Origin: Pteria penguin
Taxonomy: Eukaryota > Mollusca > Bivalvia > Pterioida > Pteriidae
Reading direction: 5' to 3'
Assembly: GCA_035048485.1 (NCBI GenBank)
Contig: CM068587.1
Location: 51,699,501 to 51,763,500, forward strand
Length of the DNA stretch: 64,000 bases
Position 1 is the first letter of the stretch, and each line of letters begins with the position of its first letter. A program made the position numbers and the translations under genes. Below, in pieces: positions 15,786 through 28,122 of this stretch. The notes below the pieces were generated by a model that was not told the origin of the DNA, did no database searches, and saw only the letters and a program-made list of their open reading frames with translations.

Positions 15786-17528
15786 ATACACACAGCTAGG
15801 TTCCATTAGACCTTCCCAGAAAGAAGAATAGTGACACAGTGTTAATATTAAACTCTTTCAATTCTGGTTACCACAGGAACATTTCTATTTCTATCCACTT
15901 TCTCCCAACGAATGCCACGTGGTCAACCCTAGCTGTTCTTGGAGCCTCATAACTCGATGAAAAGGGGGGGGGGGAGAGAGAAGAAACATCAGTACAGTTT
16001 ACATGCATTCAATATCCTGTAACCTCTGGTGATAATGTCCGAATATGAAAAATATCGTCAAATATGTGAGAGTGTTTAGCAACTGTGGTAAATGTCATAG
16101 GGTTCACAGAGTCTAAATCTTCTCAAAATTTCCCGAGACTCTGAACATTTGGATATAACGACCACACAATCCCATAGAAGTTGATTCTCCATTTTGAAGT
16201 ATCGCTAATGGCTAAAACTATTTTATGAGTAGGTAAGAGTAAGATTAAACCATCCCACATAGAAAATATCCCCCTCCCGGAATATCATCCCCCTGGAATG
16301 AATACTACATAGAAAATCATCCCCCTGTCATAGAATATTATCTCCGCGGATAGTTTTCTCTATACAAACTTTAGAACCTACTTTCTTTATTTTACCAAAC
16401 TACGTATCTGGTATATTTCTATTGTCGATCAAAGCATAATAATTAACAAGAGTTGTGATTGGCTGATTTGATATAGGTACTACTACTTCAGTGTATCAGG
16501 GGCTCTGATTAGTTGAAATTATTTGATCAATCTACAAATAAATATTGATTCTGCTGTAAGATCATCGGTCAAAGAATAGTAATTCCACTTCCCAAAGGTT
16601 CCTATTTTAAGTTACCAAACTTCCTACAAGATTTATAAAACTTTCTACATCTTAGCTTTATACCACCCATATATAATAATATTTGTCAGAACCTGCTCTA
16701 TCAGAATTTTAACAACTTATCATAGGCTATCCAACTTAATTTCAAGAAAATCCTGCTGGAAGGGGGTCACTCCCCAAATTTTGCCAAAAAGAAAATGTAA
16801 ACAACAACCCCTGTTTAGGTCATAGAATCTTTACATCAGCGAAACGGGTTTAAAATCTATGGTTTTACAGCAGACTCAGTCTTTATTTATAGACTGATTT
16901 CACAAATTCATCCAGTAAGAACCCCTAATACATTGAAATAGTAGTCCTTCTTTCCCTACTTCTGATCAGCCAATCACGACTCTCGATAATTATTATGCTT
17001 TGACCTGTCACGTGCCGTAAGTTTGAAGGTGACTCCTGGAAAGATATATTCCCATATACTTCAATATCTGCGGGATCATCAGTATCCAACAAAGGCAAAT
17101 AAACACAAGCTGAAAAAATTAGCTATTGCTAATATCGAATTCAGCGTTCTCTTAAATAATTCATCCCTGGCTAAAATCAAATTCATCGATGGCTAAAATT
17201 AATAATTTTAACAATGATACGGTGACACAGAAAACGCAAATCCAACAAGTGCAAAATGATCGACGTAAAAAACCTGGTACGATAAATATAAATATAATTC
17301 AGATTTATAATAGAAAATGCTCCCCCTTAAATTGTAATTCTTAAACCGTTTATAACTACAATTAAGCCAACCACCTTTTAATTCTGATTATGATGTTTAC
17401 GTGAAAGTCGAATTACTGAGTTGCTTTATTCGTCACATTAGTGCTGCCTAATGTTATATATATTTAATATATATACTGGAAACATGACCAAACTTCCAAC
17501 TATTTCTTCTAAGTAACTTTTACTTAGA
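15786..17528. other. gene-free region with an inverted repeat
   Basis: No gene is recognised. It contains CCCCCT/ATCATCC-type short repeats near 16255-16345 and the inverted pair annotated separately. Confidence 0.45.
16428..17005. repeat. inverted-repeat (foldback-like) structure
   Basis: The arm at about 16428-16510 contains TCAAAGCATAATAATTA and GTGATTGGCTGAT. The arm at about 16922-17005 carries the same words in reverse complement at the same mutual spacing. The interior of roughly 410 bp has no coding potential. A MITE-like origin is plausible; no target duplication was identified. Confidence 0.5.
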
Positions 17529-19118
17529 TACCGTGCATGTACCGTGGACATTGGATTTGGGCGTGTAAAGACGCGGACACGCGTGGATACTGTCCCTGTA
17601 TATCGGCCATATTGACCGCGTATATAGGTGGTCATTTACCTGTGTCTGCGCCGTCAGACGGTCAAACGTGGACACGAAATATGTCTCAGTAAATGGGTAT
17701 GATAGTGCTAAAAAGGTTGCGACCTTAGGATGATGCGTATTGTGTTTGTTCAGTGAAGCATGAAAAATAAGGAAATTAGACTTAAAGATATCTTGATTAA
17801 TAATCATTTAACATCATTTTAAATCTCCTCTGCTTGATTACACAATGAACGTTTGAAATGTATCTTAAGATATTCTGCTATTCTAAATATTTTTAAAACT
17901 AGAACGCAGTTTTATATAAAAATTGAAAATATAGTGCGCACCTGGAGCACGGACGTATGTAATGTTTTAGATATATACGGCCCTGTTTGGACGTATAACT
18001 ACGTTCTTTATACCCGTATATCTACTTGTCGTAAAGTGCATCAATGGTATTTGAATGAAATCGGTAAACACAAGCCGATTGTTCATTGTACAGATACGTG
18101 TATAACTGTGATTTAAAAGAGAAACCTGAAGACATCTGACAAAGCTGTATGACAAAAGTCACCAAGGACATGCACACAAAAAATGATTTATTATTCCGAG
18201 AGTGTGCCGAGTTTCTTTGTAATACCTATTTCGGACTCTTAATTAAAGAAGGCAACGATCCGAATTTAAGAGCGCAATTACTACTTGTTGGGTTCAGTAC
18301 AGTAAAGGCGACTTTAAAATCAAATAAATTTATGATATTCATTATTGATTGCTCTGATAAACATATTCAGATTTTGAAATATTACATGCGATTACAATGA
18401 AATACACGATTAATTAATTCTGGTAGATATTTATACATATGGACATTGATCTTCATTCTATTTTATTCATTGTTATTTTCTTTGGTCTGTTTTCTTCTTT
18501 TTTATGTATTCTTTTATCTTCCTGGTGAAGTGCAGGCAAACTTTTGAAAAATCCTTATAATCTCAGAACCAAAGACAAAGCATGCGCACTGGAGTCGCAA
18601 GGGAAACTAGAGTGTCGGTCGTTTTCTTACCTAAACAGTAAAGAAAAGTATCTTTCAGACCCCCCCCCCCACTTTAAATGTCTTAGCTTCTTACATACTC
18701 CTGCCAGATATAGGGCCGTATGTATCTTATGATTTCATCGGATACGATGGTCTAATTCCGTGTATTTATCAGTGTCATAAGTCAAACCCTTATTCGCTAC
18801 CAGGGTGAAGTAGACCAATAGACTTCACACAAAACGGGTGCTCCAGTCGTAAGGTTACCTGGACTTAGTGCCGTTTGACCCAAAACAGAGAGGAAAAGCC
18901 CCCCCCCCCCCTTTTTTTTTGTTTTGTCTCGTTACATATTCTTTCCCAATACGATCGTATCTATTTTTGTATTAATTTCACGGATACGATCATGCAATTA
19001 TATATAAAAGATGATGACCCGACTGAACACTGAATGTTTTACATTAATACATACACAAATATATATTTTGGTTGTATTGATAAAGTTTAAAATAGTTTGC
19101 AAACGATATCTCGTGCAC

Positions 19119-19157
<39 letters not shown>

Positions 19158-20598
19158 GGGGTGGGTGTTGACGTGTCGTTACTTTAACTCGGTCGTTAGG
19201 TGGCGTCGATCTTTCACTTAAATTTATTGCCCTGTAGGTTTACAGCACAATGCTTAGACTTGCAATAGGGAAATCACCCATTGTATTGGCCAATAAGATA
19301 TTTGACTGAAACATCGTACAATTCTTCATTATCAACAAGTACAAATAAAAGAAGGGGGGGGGGGTATTCATTTTTGGGTTTTCTCTCTTTGCCGAAGATA
19401 TGGTTCTTAGATTTTGCTGTTGAGGGGGAGTAATAAATCACAAGAAATCTGATAATAATTAATTTTCAAATATAAAATAGTAATGCTACTACACAATTTA
19501 TTAATACACACCCACATATAACGATAGAATACATGTATATGCATTGGGATGTACATGTATGACAGTCTTTACACTAGAGATTTTCACACCTCTGTGGCTC
19601 AAATTAAGAAAAGTTGGTTCACACATGAATGATCAGGCGTTTTCCACAACAGGGGAAAACCTTGGATGCTTTCAATTAAGGGTGATTTAGAAAACATTGT
19701 GATTTTTATTTTATTTATTTATTTTTTCTTTTATCAAAAACTCCTTAAATAAAACATCGTGTTTTCTGATTTTTTGCAAACCACCCGAGTCTGGCGCCAT
19801 AAACTGAGAAAATCATTTCAATTATTTCAGTTTAATATATTCCATTATCACAAAGACTTATAAGCAATTTGTTTATAAGTCCTTGATTATCAAACATTCA
19901 AATAAATTGTCATACAAAATGGGTTTATTCTATTTATGGATATGGTAACAAAGGAGTTAATCGTAAATGTCCGATACCTGTTGTGAACAAGTGAAACTAT
20001 CGTTAATGTTCTTTGATTAACATGACAAAATACTGGCAAGAAAGATATTCGCGCACATGGTCACAAAAAATTAAGAGTAAAAATAATAATAAATCTTAAA
20101 ATAACTGACACCATTTCCACGGCAATATTGTTGTATTCACTCGTTTTTCAAAACTACGCTCTATTAACAGCGGGTTTATAGGTTATCGGGGCCGTAACTA
20201 ATATTTGCGTCTGTCTTTCAGGAGGAAAAATATATATAAAAATAATCTGGAAGTTTCACGATCGTATTTTTAAAGACAAGATGACAACACGTTACGTCTG
20301 ACGGTTTGTAAAATACAGGCACATCTATGTAATGTCCCTTACGTCCACTGTGGGACAATTTTAATTTAAAGGTGTGAAAAGCTCGTCCGTTTTGTCCACC
20401 AGAGGACACGTACAGGTAAAAGGTGTGAAAACCTTGTCCGCTTTGACCTCGACAGGACAAGTACAGGTAGATAGCAAATTGTATTATAAACATTAACGTG
20501 GACAGAAAATTGGCCTCCCGTGGTGTCCACGGAGGACAGACGTGGACTGCCCACCGAGGCAACGAGGATTTTCCAACTTCCACGGTACATGTACGGTA
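17529..20598 (+). mobile_element. non-autonomous TIR transposon, copy 1 (3070 bp)
   Basis: Both ends carry a 20-bp terminal inverted repeat: left TACCGTGCATGTACCGTGGA, right reading inward TACCGTACATGTACCGTGGA (one mismatch). If the ends are taken as CCGT...ACGG, the flanking TA is duplicated, as for TA-targeting DNA transposons. The element is repeated in inverse orientation at 21963-25070. It holds an (AG)n tract at about 19120-19154 and poly-C/T runs. The right 370 bp contain about a dozen GGAC/GTCC motifs. Short frames at 17853-18116, 18149-18400 and 20218-20583 resemble no transposase, so mobilisation in trans is inferred. Confidence 0.75.
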
Positions 20599-21639
20599 AA
20601 TATGACTTTAATCTTTAGTATTAACTCCCCACAACCCTTCATACAGGCTACAAAATCCAAGAAACTTGAAATTAATAGTGCATATAATTGACCGTAATGA
20701 TTACTAGATTTTACGAAATCAATTATTAAAGATATATCGATAAGTAATAAGTTGCACGATTAATTATTAGTGTGCTTGAAGTTATTGAAAATAAATATGT
20801 CACGTAGTTCAGGTGCAGTCATGCATATCTTTATTGTTTATCAGATATACTCGTTAACATTGAGAATACAATGTTCACACTATCAGGATTATGCTAATAT
20901 ACTCATGACTTGAACAAAACAAATGCCTTCGTAAATTAAGGTATTGTTGTTACATTATGTACAAATTCATGTCGCCGCTTTACTATAATACGAGAATTGA
21001 GAAAATTAGTATTGTGTAAATAGAAATGATATAATCGTGATGTGAAGTAAAAAGCAAAAAAACCTCGTGTTTGTTACTCATCCTGCAGTGAACATATTAA
21101 ACAAATTGTATTGTCTCTATTCAGAAAATAAAATGAAACTTCCATAAAAATTATGTCGAATCCCTTTTGAATAAAAAAAAAAAATAATGATAATAAAAAA
21201 AAACTCAATGTTATCAGCACTCTAATGTTTGATTTTAATGATTAATATTGAGGATTTTATGGGTTTATTAGCATATCGTAACAAAGGGTTATTACAATTT
21301 AAAATACGCCTTTCATTTATGTATTATTTATAAAGATTGAGTTTGAAGAACTTAACAGATCAGTGAGTATTATAACATCAGAAGATTGCAACATAATAAT
21401 TCACTATTCATAATCTGTAAGACCTAATCCGAGATTTGAATATCTGAAGAAAACAGTATCAAAGAATAAATTATTCTCTGCACAGTACACTACTTATACA
21501 ATGTCCGTAAACCTAAACATAAAGAGTGAAGGATTAACCACATCTCGAATTTCATGGAATAAAAGGACAATATCGTGTACAAAGTCATATTCATTCACTT
21601 ATATGTATACCACAATTTAACTGAGATACCAGGGGTTAG
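20599..21639. other. spacer between the two inverted transposon copies
   Basis: AT-rich and without a recognised gene. The remainder of the spacer, up to 21962, is a PLE tail. Confidence 0.45.
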
Positions 21640-21962
21640 GGAGGAAGAGTGTCCCCTGCTTGCATTTAACTTCCGTCACAAATCTCTGCAAATAATTTTT
21701 CAAGTTTAGGAAGGAAATACATACATACAAACATACATAATCACATGAAGGAGGCATGTACACTAAATCAAATAATCCCATGTAAAATACGAAAATAACT
21801 GGTGTCACATGATAACATGTATGGCACTATGTACCACGGTGGACATTCACGAACCCCTAAAATTCAGAGGTCAGACCAGGTGCCCGGGAGATGTGAGTAT
21901 CTCCTGTTTGGCTAGCCGTGTATACCCTTATATACAGAGGAAACAAATAAAATTCAGCACTA
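21640..21962 (-). mobile_element. PLE 3' tail interrupted by transposon copy 2
   Basis: On the minus strand it contains CAGGAGATACTCACATCTCC and GGGCACCTGGTCTGACC, the tail signature seen at 4370, 13075, 53575 and 61410. The RT part of a minus-strand PLE lies on the far side of transposon copy 2 (25071-25375). The transposon therefore appears to have landed inside this PLE. Confidence 0.6.
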
Positions 21963-23510
21963 TACCGTACATGTACCGTGGAAGTTGGAAAATCCTCGTT
22001 GCCTCGATGGGTAGTCCACGTCTGTCCTCCGTGGACACCACGGGAGGCCAGTTTTCTGTCCACGTTAATGTTTATAATACAATTTGCCATCTACCTGTAC
22101 TTGTCCTGTCGAGGTCAAAGCGGACAAGGTTTTCACACCTTTTACCTGTACGTGTCCTCTGGTGGACAAAACGGACGAGCTTTTCACACCTTTAAATTAA
22201 AATTGTCCCAAAGTGGACGTAAGGGACATTACATAGATGTGCCTGTATTTTACAAACCGTCAGACGTAACGTGTTGTCATCTTGTCTTTAAAAATACGTT
22301 CGTGAAACTTCCAGATTATTTTTATATACATTTTTGCTTCCGCTAAACCTCCTGAAAGACAGACGCAAATATTAGTTACGGCCCCGATAACCTATAAACC
22401 CGCTGTTAATAGAGCGTAGTTTTGAAAAACGAGTGAATACAACAATATTGACGTGGAAATGATGTCAGTTATTTTAAGATTTATTAAAGCCGGCGTGGCC
22501 TAGTGGTATCGCGTCGGACTCCTGATCGGGAGGCCGGGGTTCGAGTACCGCTCTGGTCATGCCGGTGTCATGTCTTTAAGATTTATTATTATTTTTTTCA
22601 TTCTTAATTTTTTGTGACCATGTGCGCGAATATCTTTCTTGCCAGTATTATGTCATGTTAATCAAAGAACATTAACGATAGTTTCACTTGTTCACAGCAG
22701 GTATCGGACATTTACGATTAACTCCTTTGTTACCATATCCATAAATAGAATAAACCCATTTTGTATGACAATTTATTTGAATGTTTGTTAATCAAGGACT
22801 TATAAACAAATTATTTATAAGTCCTTGTGATAATGGAATAAATTAAACTGAAATAATTGAAATGATTTTCTCAGTTCATGGCGCCAGACTCGGGTGTTTT
22901 GCAAAAATCAGGAAACACGATGTTTTATTTAAGGAGTTTTTGATTAAAGAAAAAATAAATAAATAAAATAAAAATCACAATGTTTTCTAAATCATCCTTA
23001 GATGAAAGCATCCAAGGTGTTCCCCTGTTGTGGAAAACGCCTGATCATTCATGTGTGAACCAACTTTTTAAAATTTGAGCCACAGAGGTGTGAAAATCTC
23101 TAGTGTAAAGACTGTCATACATGTACATCCCAATGCATATACATGTATTCTATCGTTATATGTGGGTGTGTATTAATAAATTGTGTACTAGCATTGCTAT
23201 TTTATATTATGAAAATTAATTATTATAAGATTTCTTGTGATTTATTACTCCCCCTCAACAGCAAAATCTAAGAACCATATCTACGGCAAAGGGAGAAAAC
23301 CCACAAATGAATACCTCCCCCTTCTTTTATTTGTACTTGTTGATAATGAAGAATTGTACGATGTTTTATTCGCCAATACAATGGGTGATTTTCCTATTGC
23401 AAGTCTAAGCATTGTGCTGTAAGTCTACAGGGCAAAAAATTTAAGTGAAAGATCGACGCCACCTAACGACCGAGTTAAAGTAACGACACGTGAGTCCCCC
23501 CCCCCCCACC

Positions 23511-23566
<56 letters not shown>

Positions 23567-25070
23567 ACGAGATATCGTTTGCAAACGTATTTTAAACTTT
23601 TTCAATACAACCAAAATATATATTTGTGTATGTATTAATGTAAAACATGCAGGATTCAGTGTTTAGTCGGGTCATGATCTTTTATATATAATTGCATTCT
23701 CTGTTTAGGTCAAACGGCACTAAGTCCAGGTAACCTTGCGGCTGGAGCACGCGTGTTGTGTGAAGTCTATTGTTCTACTTCACCTTGGTAGCGAATAAGG
23801 GTTTGACTTATGACACTGATTAATACACGGAATTAGACGATCGTATCCGATGAAATCATAAGATACATACGGCCCATCTGGCAGGAGTATGTAAGAAGCT
23901 AAGACATTTAAAGGGGAGGGGGGGGGGGGTGTTTCTGAAAGATACTTTCCTTTACTGTTTAGGTAAGAAAACGACCGACACTCTAGTTTCCCTTGCGACT
24001 CTAGTGCGCATGCTTTGTCTTTTGTTCTGAGATTATAAATATTTTTCAAACGTTTGCCTGCACTTCACCAGTAAGATAAAAGAATACATGAAAAAGAAGA
24101 AAACAGACCAAAGAAAATAATAATGAATAAAATAGAAAGAAGATCAATGTCCATATGTATCAGAATTAATCAATCGTGTATTTCATCGTAATCGCATGTA
24201 ATATTTCAAAATCTGAATATGTTTATCAGAGTAATCAATAATGAATATCATATCACATATAATATGAATTTATTTGATTTTAAAGTCGGCTTTACTGTAC
24301 TGAACCCACAAGTAGTAATTGCGCTCTTCAATTCGGATCGTTGCCTTCTTTAATTAAGAGTCCGAAATAAGTTTTACAAAGAAACTCGGCACACTCTCGG
24401 AATAATAAATCATTTTTTGTGTGCATGTCCTTGGTGACTTTTGTCATACAGCTTTGTCAGATGTCTTCAGTTTTCTCTTTTAAATCACACTTATACACGT
24501 ATCTGTACAATAACCAATCAGCTTGTCTTTACCGATTTCATTCAAATACCATTGATGCACTTTTACGACAAGTAGATATACGGGTATAAAGAACGTAGTT
24601 ATACGTCCAAACAGGGACATATATATCTAAAACATTACATACGTCCGTGCTCCAGGTGCGCACTATATTTTCAATTTTTTTTATAAAAAATGCGTTCTAG
24701 TTTAAAAAATATTTAGAATAGCAGAATATCTTAAGATACATTTCAAACGTTCATTGTGTAATCAAGCAGAGGAGATTTAAAATGATGTTAAATGATTATT
24801 AATCAAGATATCTTTAAGTCTAATTTCCTTATTTTTCATGCTTCACTGAACAAACACAATACGCATCATCCTAAGGTCGCCGTCTTTTTAGCACTATCAT
24901 ACCCATTTACCGGGACATATTTCGTGTCCACGTTTGACCGTCTGACGGCGGGGACACAGGTAAATGACCACCTATATACGCGGTCAATATGGCCGATATA
25001 CAGGGACAGTGTCCACGCGTCTCAGCGGCTTTACACGCCCAAATCCAATGTCCACGGTACATGCACGGTA
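21963..25070 (-). mobile_element. non-autonomous TIR transposon, copy 2 (3108 bp)
   Basis: This is the inverted partner of 17529-20598, with the same TIRs (TACCGTACATGTACCGTGGA on the left, ending ...TACATGCACGGTA). It is flanked by TA/TATA on both sides. Similarity runs the full length, with scattered substitutions and small indels. It differs by a SINE-like insertion at 22486-22587 and a longer (TC)n tract at about 23513-23562. No transposase frame is seen. Confidence 0.75.
22476..22587 (+). mobile_element. tRNA-like SINE insertion with target-site duplication
   Basis: A tRNA-like sequence (22489-22567) has acceptor halves GCCGGCG and TGCCGGT that pair, an A box TGGCCTAGTGG and a B box GGTTCGAGTACC. 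It is flanked by direct repeats of AAGATTTATT at 22476-22485 and 22578-22587, extendable to 13 bp (TTTAAGATTTATT). Copy 1 of the host transposon has a single uninterrupted AAGATTTATT at the matching place, which is the empty site. The short length (about 89 bp without the duplication) and absent body suggest a tRNA retropseudogene or a minimal SINE. Confidence 0.85.
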
Positions 25071-25375
25071 TATATAGTTTCGTGGCAAGAAACTTATCTA
25101 TCAGGACGAAATTTATTGACAGCATGCCCTGGTATTAATCGTGAAATGACGACACCATATACGGCAAGGGAAGGTGTGTTGCTACTCTGAAATTGGAAGC
25201 TGGTAATAATGACATTGAAATACTCACGTTTTTGATAAAGAGAGGCAGCAAACAAGCCATCTTCTCTAATAAGATAGGAGCATATCAAGGTATAAAGTAG
25301 AAGATGCGCTCTCAGTTGTATCGTGTATCCCGAGTCCGTCTGGATAGATAAAGATATATAAAGATACTCCACATT
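25071..25375 (-). mobile_element. PLE reverse-transcriptase relic
   Basis: The minus-strand frame at 25372-25094 preserves EDGLFAASLYQKREYFNVII and SSNTPSLAVYGVVISRLI. It aligns with the intact-type YDKRDDFxFxITNFPF..SSNIPSSPAYGVFISQLIR block elsewhere in the window. The catalytic core is not included. It abuts the end of transposon copy 2. Confidence 0.65.
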
Positions 25376-25507
25376 TATTCATGTTTTAGGTATGATAGAA
25401 GTGGCCGTAGGTACCTCATTAGCAAGATTCTAGATAATCACCAACTACAGAATTCATATGCTAAGGATAAAAATAACATTTTTTTTTCGAAATTATGAAA
25501 AACTGCA

Positions 25508-25688
25508 ATGGCTAGTATGGTGTAGTGGTTAAGCGCTTGGCTTGCGGCGCCGACGATCCGGGTTCGATTCCCGGGTTGCGCCACTATGTTTAAGAGGTTG
25601 GTAACCTCCTGCTTCCATGTCGCGATATAAATGAAATATTGTTGAAAGCGACGTAAAACACCAATCAACCAACAAACCAACCAACAAG
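25508..25688 (+). mobile_element. tRNA-derived SINE
   Basis: The tRNA head at about 25510-25582 has an A box (TGGTGTAGTGGTTAAGCGC) and a perfect B box (GGTTCGATTCCC). A short body follows, then AAAGCGACGTAAAACACCAA and a (CAAC)n-type tail. The AAGCGACGTNAAAC...CAATCAA end is common in bivalve SINEs. The head is not annotated as a tRNA gene because body and tail follow directly. Confidence 0.8.
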
Positions 25689-26390
25689 AGATATAAGCTA
25701 TGTTGTCAAGTTGGAGTCGGCTAAAAGTTGATTATATTTTTTTATTCTCTTTTATGCGAAAATTGCAAGAAATGGGAAACTATTTGTTGATTTATTTGAA
25801 AGAATTGATATTATGTTGTCAGACAAATGTGTTTTGAAATATTTTGTTTTCTTAAATTGCGGTTTTATTATTTTTTGTCCTGAAAAATCACTAAACATTA
25901 AAATGCTCTGAGAAGTAGGTACAGTTGCTAAACTTTTCTGAACCTTTTTATCACGTTAATTCTTTATTAAAACCTATACTTTTACCAGCTTTAGTATTTG
26001 GCGAAGAAAATCAAAATTTCTTATTTATGCTACATCTACAAAAGCTGAAAAATACGGCATCGAATGTTTATAATGATACTTTACGAGAATTGTTTTTTAA
26101 CATTTGATTATGCAAGTCTGGGTTTGTATGGCTCACCTGAACACCTAACTAAAGGTAAACTTTGACAGCAATGTTGTTTACAGTAAATCAGTACTTTTGC
26201 TTGTTGATGTTCAGATATTTGATGATTTTACATGAATGGTTTTCATTAACCATTGCCAACAAAATATCCATCATAACAAACATTCGAAAACGATTGAATC
26301 ATCACTCGAGAAGATTCATGACAATTTCAATTATTGATAGACCAAAGATAATGAAGAAAGTCCATTCGATACGCTGGCTATCAATATAAA
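25689..26390. other. no recognisable feature
   Basis: AT-rich sequence. The short frames at 25925-26107 and 26162-26389 show no domain, no splice context and no repeat relationship I can support. Confidence 0.4.
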
Positions 26391-26580
26391 TCGTTTTCAC
26401 ATGAATTTTTTTTATCAATACTGATAGATAAAATTCAGGATATCTATCCAAAATCAATTTCATTCTGTATTGATATACGCCAATACCAAAGCAATGCAAT
26501 ATATCTAATAACTCCACCGGGATTCGAACCACTGACCTTCCGTCCTGCATTCGAGCATATTAACCACACCACAATGACAA
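26391..26580 (-). mobile_element. SINE-like tRNA head fragment
   Basis: The minus strand has GTGGTGTGGTTAATATGC (A-box region) and GGTTCGAATCCC (B box), followed by an AT-rich body. It lies next to another SINE. Confidence 0.55.
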
Positions 26581-26629
26581 CCTTTTAAACCCTTTGAAGA
26601 CCGTCATGGTATACTACTTCGTCAAATTT

Positions 26630-26912
26630 TGATTGATTGATTGATTATTCTTCAACGCCACTGGACGATTATTGCACGTAGTTTTGTGACGGCATCTGCC
26701 TGATGCAGGGCATACAAACTTATACCTTTGCAACCCACCCTCCCAAAGCAATAAGGAATATTTTACGTGCCACACCTACCGTGACACGGGGCCTCGAATT
26801 TTACTGTCTTATCCGAAAGAAAGGACATCGGCATGAGCAGTGTGGGATTTGAAATCGGACCTCCTGATCAATAGAGGAGCTCCATACCACAGGACCAAGC
26901 CTGCTCTGGTCA
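26630..26912 (-). mobile_element. V-domain-like SINE, second copy
   Basis: This is the same family as 4938-5220. Shared blocks on the minus strand are TCTTTCGGATAAGACAG, GAGGCCCCGTGTCACGG and GCACGTAAAA. The tail, visible as (ATTG)n on the plus strand, is at about 26630-26645. The tRNA head is more diverged than in the first copy. Confidence 0.75.
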
Positions 26913-28122
26913 AAGCTCGAGTTAGCTAGGATTGTGTTACCTGAAATAGCGGTTCCGTGCAGACACCCCTCTGCAGTGTTTGAACTTGGAACGTGGTCAA
27001 TATTGTCAATTGAATCGAATCGAATCTCCGGACCGACAATAAGATCAGATCTTCCTAGCAACGTTCTATCACCCTTTTCCCAAGCGCTGTGGAATTATAG
27101 AGCATACAACACTAGCAAATTGAAGAAACATTGAAGAGAGTATTGACAAGACATCGCTTTCTGGTCTCTACATAAATCGTTAGCCCTAGATACACTGGAA
27201 GCGGTGGTTCGCTGTCTGTGTTATAGTTCATTTATGATGCATTAGTCTGATTGCTATTTGTGCTATTGAATATAAGAAGTCTGAGCGTGTCGCATGCGAT
27301 TTGCCTATGCCTCAATATGTAGACCCTTTATATCATGTCAACGAAAGTGTTTAGTGAGTCGGGTATGATCTCCGTTTGAAATTCGCATATAAATGTACAC
27401 GCAATATTGATTTATGTGCCATCCATTCCCCTCTAATTACAGACGCGAATTTTGCAAGTAGTAAAAATTCGTCGTTGACTGGGGAGGGGGGGGGGGGTTT
27501 AGAGGGGCACAATATTGAATAAAAGAGATATGGCAGTGAACACCGTCAGAAAGTGTGTGTGGGACGGGGGGGATGTACAAACCCACTTCTGCAGACTTTT
27601 CTTCTTAAAAAAAAAGCTAGTAACGTAGTCCGGAATACATAGAAAAAATTCGCCATTCTAAACCATAATACTTTAATGTCAGAGCAAATTTGGCATCACA
27701 ACTGATTCAAATTATAACCAACAATTTTTCATTTGTGCAAAGTTTTATGCTTTTATTAAAAAGTGAGCGATGGATACAGGAATCCGTTGGACAATATCAA
27801 TCGAGATCTCTTAAAGAATTGTAACCTGATAAAGAGTTCCAGACAAAGGGTGTCCAGCTAACATGTATGGAATCGAATTTGTCGAACTTTAAAGAATTTT
27901 GAGAAATAATGCGACATGGGAATATAGGGTTATTCCAGTACTGAATGGTATGCATTTCGAAAATAAATCTCTAATTATTGATTATTTAATTAGACAAAAT
28001 TAATATTTTATCCACGTTTTCGATACTATATGAACATCTGCATTATGATTTTGTTACTTTTGTAAGAGTAAATATGTAAATAGTACACATCAATAAATCA
28101 GAGAATATCAACTTGGAAAGTA
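26913..28122. other. no recognisable feature
   Basis: No gene is seen. There is a poly-G run near 27483-27497. The frame at 26934-27134 lacks any identifiable motif. Confidence 0.45.

Noticed and set aside
20218..20590. 121-aa and 74-aa frames in transposon copy 1 (and equivalents at 21809-22346)
   Set aside because: They overlap in two frames, cover the subterminal GGAC/GTCC cluster and match no transposase; conservation between the two copies reflects element copying.
22489..22567. Functional tRNA gene
   Set aside because: It is flanked by a retroposition target duplication inside a transposon and the anticodon arm does not fold convincingly.
25510..25582. Functional tRNA gene
   Set aside because: A SINE body and (CAAC)n tail follow directly, so it is a SINE head.
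26934..27134. 66-aa frame as a coding exon
   Set aside because: No splice context, domain or repeat partner; composition is not distinctive.
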